The notes: generated from the letters alone by a model not told the origin. A stretch of DNA of 64,000 nucleotides from Noviherbaspirillum malthae (GCF_015352985.1 NZ_JACYXF010000011.1:1-64000); one strand, 5' to 3'; positions 1 to 10,933 are shown, numbered from the stretch's first letter. A program made the numbers and translations.

Positions 1-229
1 GCTTGACGAACCAGCCGGAGACAAAGCCCTTGAGGTACTCGAAGGAGATCTCGGACATGAGGCTGCGGTCGAGCAGATACAGGATGAAGGGCAGCAGCAA
101 AAACAGGAAAGCGCCGCTGGCGCGGTGCAGGATGGACAGATAGGCTGCCAACGGCAGACGGTAGTGCGCAATGTCCGCAAAGGTCATGACACCATATTTT
201 TGCCGATTTTTCTTTACGGCTTCCGACAT
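1..229 (-). CDS. sdhC: Succinate dehydrogenase cytochrome b556 subunit SdhC (5' part only)
   Basis: Only the first 76 codons lie in the window; the gene runs off the left edge. The visible protein starts MSEAVKKNRQKYGVMTF and continues with a soluble leader, the SILHRASG stretch around residues 31-38 typical of SdhC (region of quinone and haem contact) and a first membrane helix (FLFLLLPFILYLL). SdhC anchors the SdhAB catalytic dimer in the inner membrane and helps bind haem b and ubiquinone. The start at 229 has a GGGAGA Shine-Dalgarno. The GntR gene lies upstream on the same strand with about 155 bp between them, so the sdh operon probably has its own promoter there, though I see no convincing -10 box. 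Confidence 0.9.
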   Translation of the reverse strand, partial: MSEAVKKNRQKYGVMTFADIAHYRLPLAAYLSILHRASGAFLFLLLPFILYLLDRSLMSEISFEYLKGFVSGWFVK

Positions 230-384
230 GAGAGAATCTCCCTGAGCTTAAAAATCCCGTAATTTTCGCCGATTTTTGTGCGGCACACCAACCACAATCT
301 TTACCTGCGACAATTTTTCGTTCGGCAAGCGCCCGCTTCGAAAAATGTGTCAATCCACCTTCGCCTGCCTACGCCCTGCCCACC

Positions 385-1176
385 TCAGCTCAAATCGTTC
401 TGATAGTGGTGACGGTCGGTCAGATACAGCCCGCGGCGCACTTCCACCGGCTTGTCGCCGTAAGTGTAGGAAACGCGTTCAACGCTCAGCAAAGGAGTAT
501 TTTGCTCGACATTGAGCAAGCTTGCAGTGGACTCGTCTGCGGCGACCGCACGGATACGTTCGCTGGCACGGATCATCCTCGTGCCGAACTCCGACTCGAA
601 CAAACCGTACATCGGCCCCTTGTACTCAACCAGGCGCTCAATGGTCAGACCCTTGAAGATCATGCCCGGCAGCCACAGCTCTTCCACGATGGTGGGCGCG
701 CCTTCGAAGGACTGGACGCGCTTGATGAAGATTACGGAATCGCCGGACTTCATATCCAGTTGGCGCGCTACTTCCGCAGGCGCGCGCAGTCTCTTGACTT
801 CAAGGATCTTGTTGTCGGCATTGTGCGGCTCGCCGGCATCCGGCATCAACCGCAGGAATCGGTATTGCGCACGCGCCTCGTGATGCGTGGCAACGAAGGT
901 TCCCTTCCCCTGCCGGCGAACTACCAGGTTCTCGGAAGCGAGCTCGTCGATCGCCTTGCGTACCGTACCCTGGCTCACCTTGAAACGGTGGGCCAGTTCG
1001 ACTTCGCTGGGGATAAGTTCGCCCGGCTTCCATTCGCCCGATTGCAGGCTCTGGAGTATCAGCGCCTTGATCTGCTGGTAGAGCGGACTGAAGGTGGGAG
1101 AAGTTCCGGAGGCAGATGTCCCTGCGCCTGTCGGAGGCGCTCCATTGACAGTCAAATTGGACGTAGCGGAACTCAT
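385..1176 (-). CDS. GntR-family transcriptional regulator with UTRA domain (HutC subfamily)
   Basis: The protein has 263 residues. About 30 low-complexity residues (Gly/Ala/Ser/Thr) precede a winged helix-turn-helix (roughly 31-98; IPSEVELAHRFKVSQGTVRKA is the GntR helix pair, then RRQGKGTFVA the wing). A UTRA ligand-binding domain follows (about 118-258) and ends in the usual RRGLYLTDRHHY segment. HutC-type GntR proteins bind palindromes and release them on binding a small metabolite. It lies between sdhC (same strand) and the divergent mdh, so control of TCA-cycle genes is the natural inference. The ligand cannot be read from sequence. A 12-bp palindrome at 1235-1246 in the gntR-mdh gap is a candidate operator. 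The start codon has only a weak Shine-Dalgarno. Confidence 0.9.
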   Translation of the reverse strand: MSSATSNLTVNGAPPTGAGTSASGTSPTFSPLYQQIKALILQSLQSGEWKPGELIPSEVELAHRFKVSQGTVRKAIDELASENLVVRRQGKGTFVATHHEARAQYRFLRLMPDAGEPHNADNKILEVKRLRAPAEVARQLDMKSGDSVIFIKRVQSFEGAPTIVEELWLPGMIFKGLTIERLVEYKGPMYGLFESEFGTRMIRASERIRAVAADESTASLLNVEQNTPLLSVERVSYTYGDKPVEVRRGLYLTDRHHYQNDLS

Positions 1177-1234
1177 ACTGCGATTTCACCACAAAAGGTG
1201 CCTTGCAGTCTAGCAAAAAGTGCTATGACATGTG

Positions 1235-1246
1235 TCTTATATAAGA
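1235..1246. promoter_or_regulatory. Perfect palindrome TCTTATATAAGA, candidate GntR operator
   Basis: The 12-bp perfect palindrome TCTTATATAAGA is followed directly by a second half-site-like TATAAGA. It lies 59 bp upstream of the gntR start and 225 bp upstream of mdh, in an AT-rich patch within a GC-rich genome. A two-fold symmetric site in the divergent promoter region of a GntR regulator is typical of autoregulation. The assignment to this regulator is inferred from position only. Confidence 0.5.
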
Positions 1247-1470
1247 TATAAGATGAGATTGACAGACTGTAACGACAAGCCTACACTCGCGAGCAATCTT
1301 TGCAGGTGTGTCCATCAGAAAACCGCCGGCTGCAGTCACCGCAGCATTCCTTGAGGCTGGACAAGGACATCGACGTCGTCTGACGTCGTTCGGCGGTCTT
1401 GGTATTATTACAGGCTTGCAGAAATTCGAATAAACTTCGCCCGTTTTCATTCCCACTTTGGAGATTCATC

Positions 1471-2460
1471 ATGGCTAAAGCCCCTATGCGCGTTGCCGTC
1501 ACCGGTGCCGCCGGTCAAATCGGCTACTCCCTGCTGTTCCGCATCGCCAACGGCGACATGCTCGGCAAGGACCAGCCGGTTATTCTGCAGCTGCTCGAAA
1601 TCCCGGATGAAAAGGCCCAGAAGGCGCTCAAGGGCGTGATGATGGAGATCGACGATTGCGCATTCCCGCTGCTGGCCGGCATGACCGCACACAGCGATCC
1701 GATGACCGCATTCAAGGATGCCGACGTCGCCCTGCTGGTCGGCGCCCGTCCGCGCGGCCCCGGCATGGAGCGCAAGGACCTGCTCGAAGCCAATGCGCAG
1801 ATCTTCACCGTGCAGGGCAAGGCGCTCGACGCCGTCGCTTCCCGCAACGTGAAGGTGCTGGTCGTCGGCAACCCGGCCAACACCAATGCCTACATCGCCA
1901 TGAAATCGGCTCCCAGCCTGCCGGCCAAGAACTTCACAGCGATGCTGCGCCTCGACCACAACCGCGCGCTGTCCCAGCTGGCAGCCAAGGTCGGCAAGCC
2001 GATCACTTCCATCGAGAAGCTCTGCGTCTGGGGCAACCACTCCCCGACCATGTACGCCGACTTCACCAATGCCCTGATCGACGGCAAGCCCGCCAAGGAT
2101 CTGGTCAACGACCAGGCATGGACCAAGGACGTCTACCTGCCGACAGTCGGCAAGCGCGGCGCAGCGATCATCGAAGCGCGCGGCCTGTCTTCCGCGGCGT
2201 CCGCTGCCAATGCGGCCATCGACCACGTGCGCGACTGGGTGCTCGGCACCAACGGCAAGTGGACCACGATGGGCATCCCGTCCGACGGCTCCTACGGCAT
2301 CCCGGAAGGCACGATGTTCGGCTTCCCGGTCACCACTGAAAACGGCGAGTACAAGATCGTCCAGGGCCTGCAGATCGACGCGTTCTCGCAAGAGCGCATC
2401 AACCTGACTCTGAAGGAACTGCAGGAAGAGCGCGACGGCGTCAAGCATCTGGTCGGCTAA
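1471..2460 (+). CDS. mdh: Malate dehydrogenase (NAD-dependent)
   Basis: The 329-residue cytosolic enzyme oxidises (S)-malate to oxaloacetate with NAD+ in the TCA cycle. Visible features are the N-terminal Rossmann fold with GAAGQIG at 12-18, the substrate-arginine loop [11 protein letters not shown] (91-101), the LDHNRA motif with Asp162 and Arg165, and the catalytic His190 in WGNHSP. The length fits the proteobacterial MDH that resembles the eukaryotic cytosolic form. The open frame extends further upstream, but the start at 1471 is set by GGAG eight bases before ATG and by homologues starting with [15 protein letters not shown]. It is transcribed divergently from gntR and is followed by a terminator hairpin at 2489-2520. 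Confidence 0.96.
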   Translation: MAKAPMRVAVTGAAGQIGYSLLFRIANGDMLGKDQPVILQLLEIPDEKAQKALKGVMMEIDDCAFPLLAGMTAHSDPMTAFKDADVALLVGARPRGPGMERKDLLEANAQIFTVQGKALDAVASRNVKVLVVGNPANTNAYIAMKSAPSLPAKNFTAMLRLDHNRALSQLAAKVGKPITSIEKLCVWGNHSPTMYADFTNALIDGKPAKDLVNDQAWTKDVYLPTVGKRGAAIIEARGLSSAASAANAAIDHVRDWVLGTNGKWTTMGIPSDGSYGIPEGTMFGFPVTTENGEYKIVQGLQIDAFSQERINLTLKELQEERDGVKHLVG

Positions 2461-2488
2461 GCCGGACCTCATGCGCTGTTGAATGATG

Positions 2489-2520
2489 CATGCCGGGAAT
2501 ATCCCGGCATGTTCATTTTT
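2489..2520 (+). terminator. Rho-independent terminator after mdh
   Basis: CATGCCGGGA and TCCCGGCATG form 10-bp perfect arms with a 3-nt loop (2489-2511), followed by TTCATTTTT. It starts 28 bp after the mdh stop and separates mdh from the citE-like gene. Confidence 0.75.
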
Positions 2521-2642
2521 GAACCGCATAACGCGGATTCGACGCATCCTCAGCCGATGCAATCGATGCAAGCATTACAACAAATACAGCCAACGCAACC
2601 AGTGCGTCATCGACGCATTGCCTATTGACGGATACACCCACT

Positions 2643-3614
2643 ATGCATCCTTCCGAGGTCTTGTTCCAGGGTACGCACATGCCGGCCGGCATCCCGGTCT
2701 GCGATCACTATGCCGGCTCCGAAAAGCTCATGCGCAAGTCGCTTGCCCTGCAACAAGAGCTCGGCCCCATCTTCGACATCACCTTCGACTGCGAGGACGG
2801 CGCCAGCGCCGGCAACGAGGAGGCGCATGCGCGCCTGGCCGCCGAACTCATCGCCGGCGAAGAGAACCGTTTCGGGCGCATCGGTGCGCGGGTCCACGAC
2901 TTCACCCATCCCTGCTTCGAGCAGGATGTCGAGATCATCTGCAGCATTGCCGCGCCGCGGCTCGCCTACATGGTGCTGCCCAAGGTTGAGGGCGCGGCCG
3001 ATGTCAAGAAAGCCATCACCGTCATCAACCGGCATGCGAAGAAAGCCGGCCGTGCCGACCTGCCGCTCCACGTGCTGATCGAAACCCACGGCGCGCTGGC
3101 CGAAGTCCAGAAGATCGCGGCGCTGCCGCAGGTCCAGTGCCTGTCGTTCGGCATCATGGATTTCGTGTCCGCCCACTACGGCGCCATCCCCGGCACCGCC
3201 ATGCGCTCGCCCGGCCAGTTCACCCATCCGCTGGTGGTACGGGCCAAGCTCGAGATGGCGGCTGCCTGCCATGCCCATGGCAAGGTGCCCTCCCATAACG
3301 TCACCACCGAGATCAAGGATACCGCCGTGGTTGCCAATGATGCCACGCGCGCGGCCGGCGAACTCGGCTTCACCCGCATGTGGAGCATCCATCCCGACCA
3401 GATCAAGCCCATCGTCAAGGCGCTGTCGCCGCGCGGTTCGGAAGTCAACGAGGCCGTCAATATCCTGACCGACGCCCAGGCCGCACAGTGGGGACCAATA
3501 AAATACAACGGCAAGCTTCATGACCGGGCCAGTTACCGCTACTATTGGACTGTCCTGCAGCGGGCAAAAGCGAGCGGCATGCTGCTGCCCGAATCCGCAG
3601 GTAGTCTGTTGTAG
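2643..3614 (+). CDS. HpcH/HpaI aldolase / citrate lyase beta-like (CitE-like) protein
   Basis: This 323-residue TIM-barrel protein belongs to the citrate lyase beta subunit / malyl-CoA lyase superfamily, which cleaves or condenses C-C bonds of CoA-linked acids with Mg2+. Family marks are DCEDGASAGNEE near residue 45 (Glu and Asp of the metal site), LPKVE, the IETHGALAEVQKIA segment and the C-terminal SIHPDQI. No citrate lyase alpha, gamma or maturation genes are present, so it is not the citrate lyase complex; malyl-, citramalyl- or beta-methylmalyl-CoA lyase-like activity is more likely. An in-frame TTG at 2625 would add six residues (MTDTPT). Neither start has a strong Shine-Dalgarno, and I chose the ATG. 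It follows mdh after a terminator. Confidence 0.85.
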   Translation: MHPSEVLFQGTHMPAGIPVCDHYAGSEKLMRKSLALQQELGPIFDITFDCEDGASAGNEEAHARLAAELIAGEENRFGRIGARVHDFTHPCFEQDVEIICSIAAPRLAYMVLPKVEGAADVKKAITVINRHAKKAGRADLPLHVLIETHGALAEVQKIAALPQVQCLSFGIMDFVSAHYGAIPGTAMRSPGQFTHPLVVRAKLEMAAACHAHGKVPSHNVTTEIKDTAVVANDATRAAGELGFTRMWSIHPDQIKPIVKALSPRGSEVNEAVNILTDAQAAQWGPIKYNGKLHDRASYRYYWTVLQRAKASGMLLPESAGSLL

Positions 3615-3673
3615 CACGCGCGACCGCTTGACCGACTTCCCCAACCCGGCGCGCACTTAAGGGAATATTTTTC

Positions 3674-4171
3674 ATGAAAACCATATCCGCCATCGTCCTT
3701 CTCGTCACCGGGGTTGCCCTCGGCATGCCCGCCATCGCGGAAACCGCTGCGCCAGCCCAAACCACGAAAAAAGAGAAGGCCCCTGCCAAGAAGACTGCCG
3801 GCAAGAAAGCGGCAGCTGCTGCCGGTGCCGCGGGAGCAGCCGGCGCTGCAGCGGCGGACGACGACGCCAAAGAACCGGAAATCGCCGGTCTGACACCCAC
3901 CGCGTACGATTGTGAACTCGGCAACAAACTCACCATCTACCAGATGGCAGATCAGGACCAGATCGCCCTCCGCTGGAACAAGAAGCTGCATCACATGACA
4001 CGCGTGACCACCACCACCGGCGCGCACCGCTTCGAGAACACCAAGCAGGGCCTGGTCTGGATCGGCATCCCTGCCAAGGGCATGCTGCTCGACTCGAAGA
4101 AAGGCCTGCAGCTGGCCAACGAGTGCAAGAACCTCGAGCAGATGCAGGCGAAGACCGCGGAAAAAGGCTGA
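3674..4171 (+). CDS. Exported MliC-like (C-type lysozyme inhibitor domain) protein
   Basis: The 165-residue protein has a clear signal peptide (MKTISAIVLLVTGVALGMPAIAE; cleavage after AIA). A linker of about 40 residues is almost only Ala, Lys, Gly and Thr (about 25-62), then comes a C-terminal beta domain. That domain (YDCELGNKLTIY near 78, ALRWNKKLHHMTRV, then GLVWIG, ending in ECK) matches the MliC/PliC pattern of periplasmic inhibitors of C-type lysozyme, with two Cys that could pair. The Lys/Ala-rich linker might contact the outer membrane or peptidoglycan, but that is speculation. AAGGGA precedes the ATG. The fold call rests on motif resemblance and is moderate. Neighbours are citE-like upstream and acnA downstream, with no functional link evident. 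Confidence 0.65.
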   Translation: MKTISAIVLLVTGVALGMPAIAETAAPAQTTKKEKAPAKKTAGKKAAAAAGAAGAAGAAAADDDAKEPEIAGLTPTAYDCELGNKLTIYQMADQDQIALRWNKKLHHMTRVTTTTGAHRFENTKQGLVWIGIPAKGMLLDSKKGLQLANECKNLEQMQAKTAEKG

Positions 4172-4181
4172 TCTCGCTCGA

Positions 4182-4199
4182 CGCGGGACTTTTCCCGCG
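4182..4199 (+). terminator. Stem-loop after the MliC-like gene
   Basis: CGCGGGA-CTTT-TCCCGCG is a 7-bp perfect hairpin 11 bp after the stop codon. It lacks a T-run, so it may be a weak or factor-dependent terminator, or a 3'-end stabiliser. Confidence 0.4.
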
Positions 4200-4309
4200 G
4201 ATATCCGCTGCCTTTCCGCCGCCGGGTTGACCGGAGCGCGGGCATGGCGCCCGGGGTTGGGTTAAAGTTGCAAGTATTGGTTCAGTTCTAATAATTTTAA
4301 GGAGAACCC

Positions 4310-7024
<2,715 letters not shown>

Positions 7025-7041
7025 CCTGAGCCAACGCGCAT

Positions 7042-7069
7042 CCGGCGGGCCGACATTCCGGCCCGCCGG
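7042..7069 (+). terminator. GC-rich hairpin after acnA
   Basis: An 11-bp perfect inverted repeat (CCGGCGGGCCG / CGGCCCGCCGG) with a 6-nt loop starts 17 bp after the acnA stop. C-rich sequence follows instead of a T-run, so termination efficiency is uncertain. Confidence 0.5.
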
Positions 7070-7123
7070 CAGCCCCCCTCTTACTCCGCGTCGCCCATCC
7101 CACCCTCTCGCTGTCTCCGGTTC

Positions 7124-7153
7124 TTGACAGTTGAAATGCAAGGCAGCTGTAAG
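7124..7153 (+). promoter_or_regulatory. Possible sigma-70 promoter for the small membrane protein
   Basis: A perfect TTGACA (7124-7129) is followed after 18 bp by TGTAAG (7148-7153), a weak -10. Just downstream AAGCAT...ATGCTT (7151-7170) forms an inverted repeat that could be an operator. The site lies about 115 bp before the ATG at 7268. Confidence 0.35.
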
Positions 7154-7267
7154 CATGCACGGCTATGCTTGCGCCAAGACAAACTCAAAACCGATTCAGT
7201 GCCGCTAACCGGCTTCGTCCGGCGGCATTCCGATTTCAGCATTCAATCACCTGAAGGAGACGTTTCC

Positions 7268-7474
7268 ATGTGGAAGATTTTTGTTGCATTCATCGCATTT
7301 GCCTTGCTCGCCCTGTTCGTCATCATGAAAGGCGGCGACAAGATCGACATGCAGGGTGAAGCCGCCGGCCACAATCCTACCGAAGCGCACGGCTCGGCAT
7401 CGACGCCGGCAACACCGGCTGCGCCTGCCGCACCGGCAGCCCCCTCCGAGGCTGCGCCCGCCGCATCCAAGTAA
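7268..7474 (+). CDS. Small single-pass membrane protein with Ala/Pro-rich tail
   Basis: The protein has 68 residues. One N-terminal membrane segment (about residues 3-20, WKIFVAFIAFALLALFVIM) is followed by KGGDKIDMQGEAAGHNP and a C-terminal Ala/Pro repeat tail ([14 protein letters not shown]). GAAGGAGA seven bases before the ATG and a strong terminator after the stop show it is a genuine transcription unit. An upstream extension of the frame is possible but unsupported. I do not recognise the family. The tail would face the periplasm if the basic end stays in the cytoplasm, although the N-terminus carries only one Lys. Confidence 0.7.
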   Translation: MWKIFVAFIAFALLALFVIMKGGDKIDMQGEAAGHNPTEAHGSASTPATPAAPAAPAAPSEAAPAASK

Positions 7475-7492
7475 CCAATCCTGCTTTACGGC

Positions 7493-7528
7493 AAGCCGCA
7501 TGATCGTTCATGCGGCTTTTCGTTTTTT
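7493..7528 (+). terminator. Rho-independent terminator
   Basis: AAGCCGCATGA / TCATGCGGCTT form 11-bp perfect arms with a TCGT loop, followed by TTCGTTTTTT. It terminates the small membrane protein transcript 18 bp after its stop. Confidence 0.9.
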
Positions 7529-7658
7529 AGGACCTATACTGCATTTTTGGCCGGTGCACTTCGAGGTTCAGGTATAGCCGGTATTTGCATCGCGCAATGA
7601 TATTTCTCGCCTCGCGGCATCGCCGGCATTTGATCCCTTTCCTTCCATCCCGCCCATT

Positions 7659-7688
7659 TTGATGGCAAGCTGTTGAATCATCTACAAT
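7659..7688 (+). promoter_or_regulatory. Sigma-70-like promoter before the DUF2863 gene
   Basis: TTGATG (7659-7664), an 18-bp spacer and TACAAT (7683-7688) lie about 28 bp upstream of the ATG at 7717. The -10 matches 5 of 6 consensus bases. Confidence 0.5.
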
Positions 7689-7716
7689 CATGTTCCCTTT
7701 TTGAATCAGGTTAACC

Positions 7717-8964
7717 ATGCGTCGTATCTCCAAGAGTTCCCTCAACAGGCTATCGTCGGACAGTCAGCGTCTGGTTTCGCTTGCACAAGGAATGTCGCAG
7801 GCAGCCAGCAGGATGGAAGAGCGCATCTGGGAGCAGTCGCTCGACTTGCTGCTCCACAAGACGCTCAAGGGAGCGCACCAGGACAGTATCGAAGCCGCGC
7901 TGGAGCATCTGTACAAGGCAGACCTGCCGGCCTACGATGCGCTGATGGAAGCGGTGGAAGCCTGCAGCGAGTCTTGCCTCGTCGAGCATGAAGGCGTCAC
8001 CTACCAGGCCTTGCTGATCGCCATTCCCATCCTTGCCTGGACCCGGTTCACGATTGCATCCGGCCCGATCAGCGAAGACATGCGCAACACCCTGTGCGCC
8101 CATGTGCATGGACACCTGCTTGCTCCGGACACCCGGCTGTCCATGGCGCCGACCCTGTTTTCCATCGACCAGCTGCCGCGCACCCATGCCGAGACCTACA
8201 GCCTCACGCAGCGCATGGCGCAGGCTGCCGTCAAGGGCACGTCGGTGCGCACGCAGGGCAATGCTCCGGAAACAGCCCCCTTCCTAGCCGATACCCGCTA
8301 TCTGCTTGCCGCCGTCGCCGCCCCGGTGGGCGCGCCCCTGTTCGGCTGGCAAGCCAGCCTTCATCCGAACGAACGCGAACGCGCGCTCGAGCACTGGCGC
8401 AAGCAGGCCACACCGAACATCGTTTCGCTGCTGCCGGGCTGCGGCATCGAGCTGCTGATGCCGGAAGCCTATTACGTCGCCTGCCGCGAAGCCGACCGCC
8501 AGATCCGCCCTGCCTCGATCCGCGCGGCCGTGCATTACCTCACCTTCACGCTGGGCATCGAAGCCAGCGGGCTGCGCGCCATCATCGGCAGCTTCAGCGA
8601 AGAGCCGGGCGAGGAAGGCGTCGACGAATACCGGATTGCCTTCACGCTGCGCCAGAACCCGGAAGTCATCTACGGCATCGTCTGGCCGCTGTACGGCGCC
8701 GAGGACGAAGACATCGCCGCCGTCACCAGCTTCGAATCGCTGACCACGCCGGAGCTGCTCGACACCGACGTCCGCACGCCGCTGGAACAGATCATCGCGC
8801 TGCTGCGCGCCTGCGGCATCACGCATATCAAGCGGCACAACGAACAGTTCCCGATGGAGTTCTGCGACGACTGCGGCGCACCGCTGTATCCGGATGCGGA
8901 GGCGGAACTGGTGCATGCGGAGATGCCCGAGGATGCGCCGGCGGGGGCCGGGCATTTTCATTGA
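7717..8964 (+). CDS. DUF2863 family protein
   Basis: The 415-residue soluble protein resembles the betaproteobacterial DUF2863 family; its function is not known. It has no signal peptide or membrane helix. The N-terminal half is helical and rich in acidic residues and Leu, and the middle holds Gly/Pro-rich segments (PGCGIELLMPEAYY). The C-terminus carries a conserved small Cys cluster, FCDDCGAPLYPDAEAELVHAEMPED, which looks like half of a zinc ribbon. The start at 7717 fits the promoter just upstream, although the Shine-Dalgarno is weak. It appears monocistronic. Confidence 0.8.
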   Translation: MRRISKSSLNRLSSDSQRLVSLAQGMSQAASRMEERIWEQSLDLLLHKTLKGAHQDSIEAALEHLYKADLPAYDALMEAVEACSESCLVEHEGVTYQALLIAIPILAWTRFTIASGPISEDMRNTLCAHVHGHLLAPDTRLSMAPTLFSIDQLPRTHAETYSLTQRMAQAAVKGTSVRTQGNAPETAPFLADTRYLLAAVAAPVGAPLFGWQASLHPNERERALEHWRKQATPNIVSLLPGCGIELLMPEAYYVACREADRQIRPASIRAAVHYLTFTLGIEASGLRAIIGSFSEEPGEEGVDEYRIAFTLRQNPEVIYGIVWPLYGAEDEDIAAVTSFESLTTPELLDTDVRTPLEQIIALLRACGITHIKRHNEQFPMEFCDDCGAPLYPDAEAELVHAEMPEDAPAGAGHFH

Positions 8965-9338
8965 AGATGGGATGATGATGGCGCATTGATGCAGCTTTGA
9001 GTTCAAATAGGCTGCAGATCAAGCGCCTTGATAGCACATATGAATGCTCCCACATGAGCTTCGAGTGAGTCGCATCTACCGGAAAGCAGAGGCCGAGTCA
9101 GGCACAGAAGTTTGCGCTAGCTTGAACACTCCCTCCCCTTCAAGGGGAGGGTTGGGGTGGGGATGGGTTTCAGCTGCGTCATTTGACCCCATCCCCCTCC
9201 CAGCCTCCCCCTTGAAAGGGGAGGAGCTACAAAGGATATGCAGATGTAGTCGTATTGTCGACCCTACCTCCAATCCGATGAAGAGCAACCAACGAGTCGC
9301 GAGGCAAGGTCAGACTTCAATAACCACAAGCCTCCCAC
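8965..9338. other. 374-bp intergenic region holding one inverted repeat
   Basis: This gap between DUF2863 (+) and the CYTH gene (-) contains the repeat element at 9131-9226 and otherwise nothing I can support. No plausible gene, RNA or clear promoter is seen. Confidence 0.6.
9131..9226. repeat. Intergenic inverted repeat, type A, copy 1
   Basis: Two 40-bp arms face each other. The left arm (9131-9170) holds CCTCCCCTTCAAGGGGAGG, itself a hairpin, then GGTTGGGGTGGGGATGGG. The right arm (9187-9226) is its imperfect reverse complement. The left arm and flanking bases are identical over about 42 bp to copy 2 at 26037. It sits between convergent genes. It could act as a bidirectional terminator or be a REP/MITE-like mobile repeat. 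Confidence 0.8.
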
Positions 9339-9803
9339 CTACCACTTCGAATACGGATGCCGCAACAAATTCGAGTTGAAATACCGGGCATCCTGAGTCA
9401 CCTCCTCCCCCACCCACTCCGGTTTCTCAAACCCCTGCCCCTCTGACTCGAGCTCAATTTCCGCCACCACCAGCCCCGCATTCTCCCCCATGAATTCATC
9501 GACTTCCCAGGTCATGCCTTCATGCACAATGCGATAGCGATGCTTCTCGATAATAGGCCGCTCGCAAAGCTGATCAAGAAAAACCCGCGCATCCTCCATC
9601 GGCAGCGGATACTCCCATTCTCCTCGCGAAGCCCCGACCGACCGCCCCTTGATCGTCATCATCGCCCGGTCACCTTCAATCCGCACCCGCACGATGCGCT
9701 CAGGCTGCGACGACAAATATCCCTGCCGCAGCAGCACGCCATTGCCCAGCGATTTCCATTCCTCGCCGCGCACCAGGAATTTGCGTTCGATTTCCACGCC
9801 CAT
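9339..9803 (-). CDS. CYTH domain protein (triphosphate tunnel family)
   Basis: The 154-residue protein opens with MGVEIERKFLV, the ExExK signature of CYTH / triphosphate tunnel metalloenzymes, which bind triphosphate-containing substrates with Mg2+ inside a beta barrel. Further family residues are RVRIEGDRAMMTIKGR, the EKHRYRI strand and WEVDEFMGENAGLVVAEIEL. The length fits the stand-alone bacterial class (inorganic triphosphatase or NMN-binding CYTH proteins). The frame runs 26 codons further upstream into the M14 gene, but the start at 9803 is set by the motif. It begins 2 bp after the M14 stop, so the two are surely cotranscribed; substrate and link to the peptidase are unknown. Confidence 0.85.
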   Translation of the reverse strand: MGVEIERKFLVRGEEWKSLGNGVLLRQGYLSSQPERIVRVRIEGDRAMMTIKGRSVGASRGEWEYPLPMEDARVFLDQLCERPIIEKHRYRIVHEGMTWEVDEFMGENAGLVVAEIELESEGQGFEKPEWVGEEVTQDARYFNSNLLRHPYSKW

Positions 9804-9805
9804 GA

Positions 9806-10933
9806 CTAAGCCCTCTCCAGCGCATCCAGCATGGGCTGCAGCACCGCTGCGCCAAGGCGCGCACTGCGCGCACCGTTCCACCCCGCTCCCGGATCAGGCA
9901 GATCGGCGTTGTCCTTGAACGGCATCTCCAGCGTCAGCGAAATGCACTTGAAGGTATGGCCGATATACTTCGATGCCAGCTGCAGCATCTCTTCCCTGTA
10001 CTTGCTGGCCTCATAGCCATGCACCGTCTGGAAGTCGCGGCTGGAGCGCGCAAAGCTTTCGATGAACGCCTGCTGCTCCGCCTGCTGTGTCTCTGTGAAG
10101 CCTTCCAGCATTTCGCAGCCCGCCACGAACACATAGGGTAGCGTCTCGTCCCCATGCACATCGAGGAACAGGTCGCAGCCGACCTCATGCATCATGTTGC
10201 GGACCGCGAAGACTTCCGGGCTCCGCTCCAGCGAAGGCTGCATCCATTCCCGGTTCAGGTTGGCGCCGGCCGCATTGGTGCGCAGATTACCGCGCACCGA
10301 GCCATCCGGATTCATGTTGGGCACCACGTAAAACACCGCCTTCTGCAGCAGATGCCGTGCATGCGGATTGTGCCTGTCCAGCAGCGCTTCCAGCATGCCT
10401 TCGACGAACCATTCCGCCATGGTCTCGCCGGGATGCTGGCGCGCGATTACCCAGATCTTCTTCTCCGCATCGGGATTGCCGATCACCGCAACATTCATGT
10501 CGCGCCCGTCGACCGTGCTGCCGATGTCCAGCACCCGCGTCTCGGGCGACGCCGCGACCCGTCCCAGCAGCCGCAAGTGCCGCTCCCAGGAGTAAGGCTC
10601 GAAATAGGCATAATAGATGCTGTCGCGCTCAGGCGTATGTGCAATCGTCAGCACCTTGCCGTCATAGCTGGTCGGCACGCGAAACCAGTGTTCAAGGTCA
10701 TAGCTGGCGACCGCCTGGTAATTGTTCCAGCCGCCGGGAAAGGCGGCCTGCGATGCGTTCAGCAGCCGCATCGTGCAGGCCTGCCCGCGCGCGCCCTGCA
10801 GGCGGAAATAAAACCACTGCAACACCTCCGCATGCGAATCCTTGCGCAGGTTGAGTTCAATGGCGTCGGGTTGCTCGGCGCGAATCACTTCAATCGCTCC
10901 GGCATCGAATTGATGGCTGATCTTGATCGGCAT
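9806..10933 (-). CDS. M14-type cytosolic carboxypeptidase (CCP/AGBL-like)
   Basis: The 375-residue zinc carboxypeptidase has no signal peptide. An N-terminal beta domain of about 125 residues (with WFYFRLQGARG and YDLEHWFRVPTSYDG) precedes the catalytic domain, as in the M14D cytosolic carboxypeptidase group. The zinc site is His167 and Glu170 in RQHPGETMAEW plus His260 in DVHGDE, and the catalytic Glu336 lies in LTLEMPFKD. Substrate-pocket residues are in NMNPDGSVRGNLRTNAAGANLNREW. Eukaryotic relatives remove Glu from protein C-termini; bacterial substrates are not established. The CYTH gene follows after 2 bp. Confidence 0.92.
   Translation of the reverse strand: MPIKISHQFDAGAIEVIRAEQPDAIELNLRKDSHAEVLQWFYFRLQGARGQACTMRLLNASQAAFPGGWNNYQAVASYDLEHWFRVPTSYDGKVLTIAHTPERDSIYYAYFEPYSWERHLRLLGRVAASPETRVLDIGSTVDGRDMNVAVIGNPDAEKKIWVIARQHPGETMAEWFVEGMLEALLDRHNPHARHLLQKAVFYVVPNMNPDGSVRGNLRTNAAGANLNREWMQPSLERSPEVFAVRNMMHEVGCDLFLDVHGDETLPYVFVAGCEMLEGFTETQQAEQQAFIESFARSSRDFQTVHGYEASKYREEMLQLASKYIGHTFKCISLTLEMPFKDNADLPDPGAGWNGARSARLGAAVLQPMLDALERA

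Noticed and set aside
348-353. TTGACA as -35 box for sdhC
   Set aside because: It is a perfect hexamer on the minus strand, but no acceptable -10 lies 16-19 bp downstream.
4268-4295. Promoter TTGCAA/TAATAA just ahead of acnA
   Set aside because: The transcription start would fall on the Shine-Dalgarno, leaving no ribosome binding site on the mRNA.
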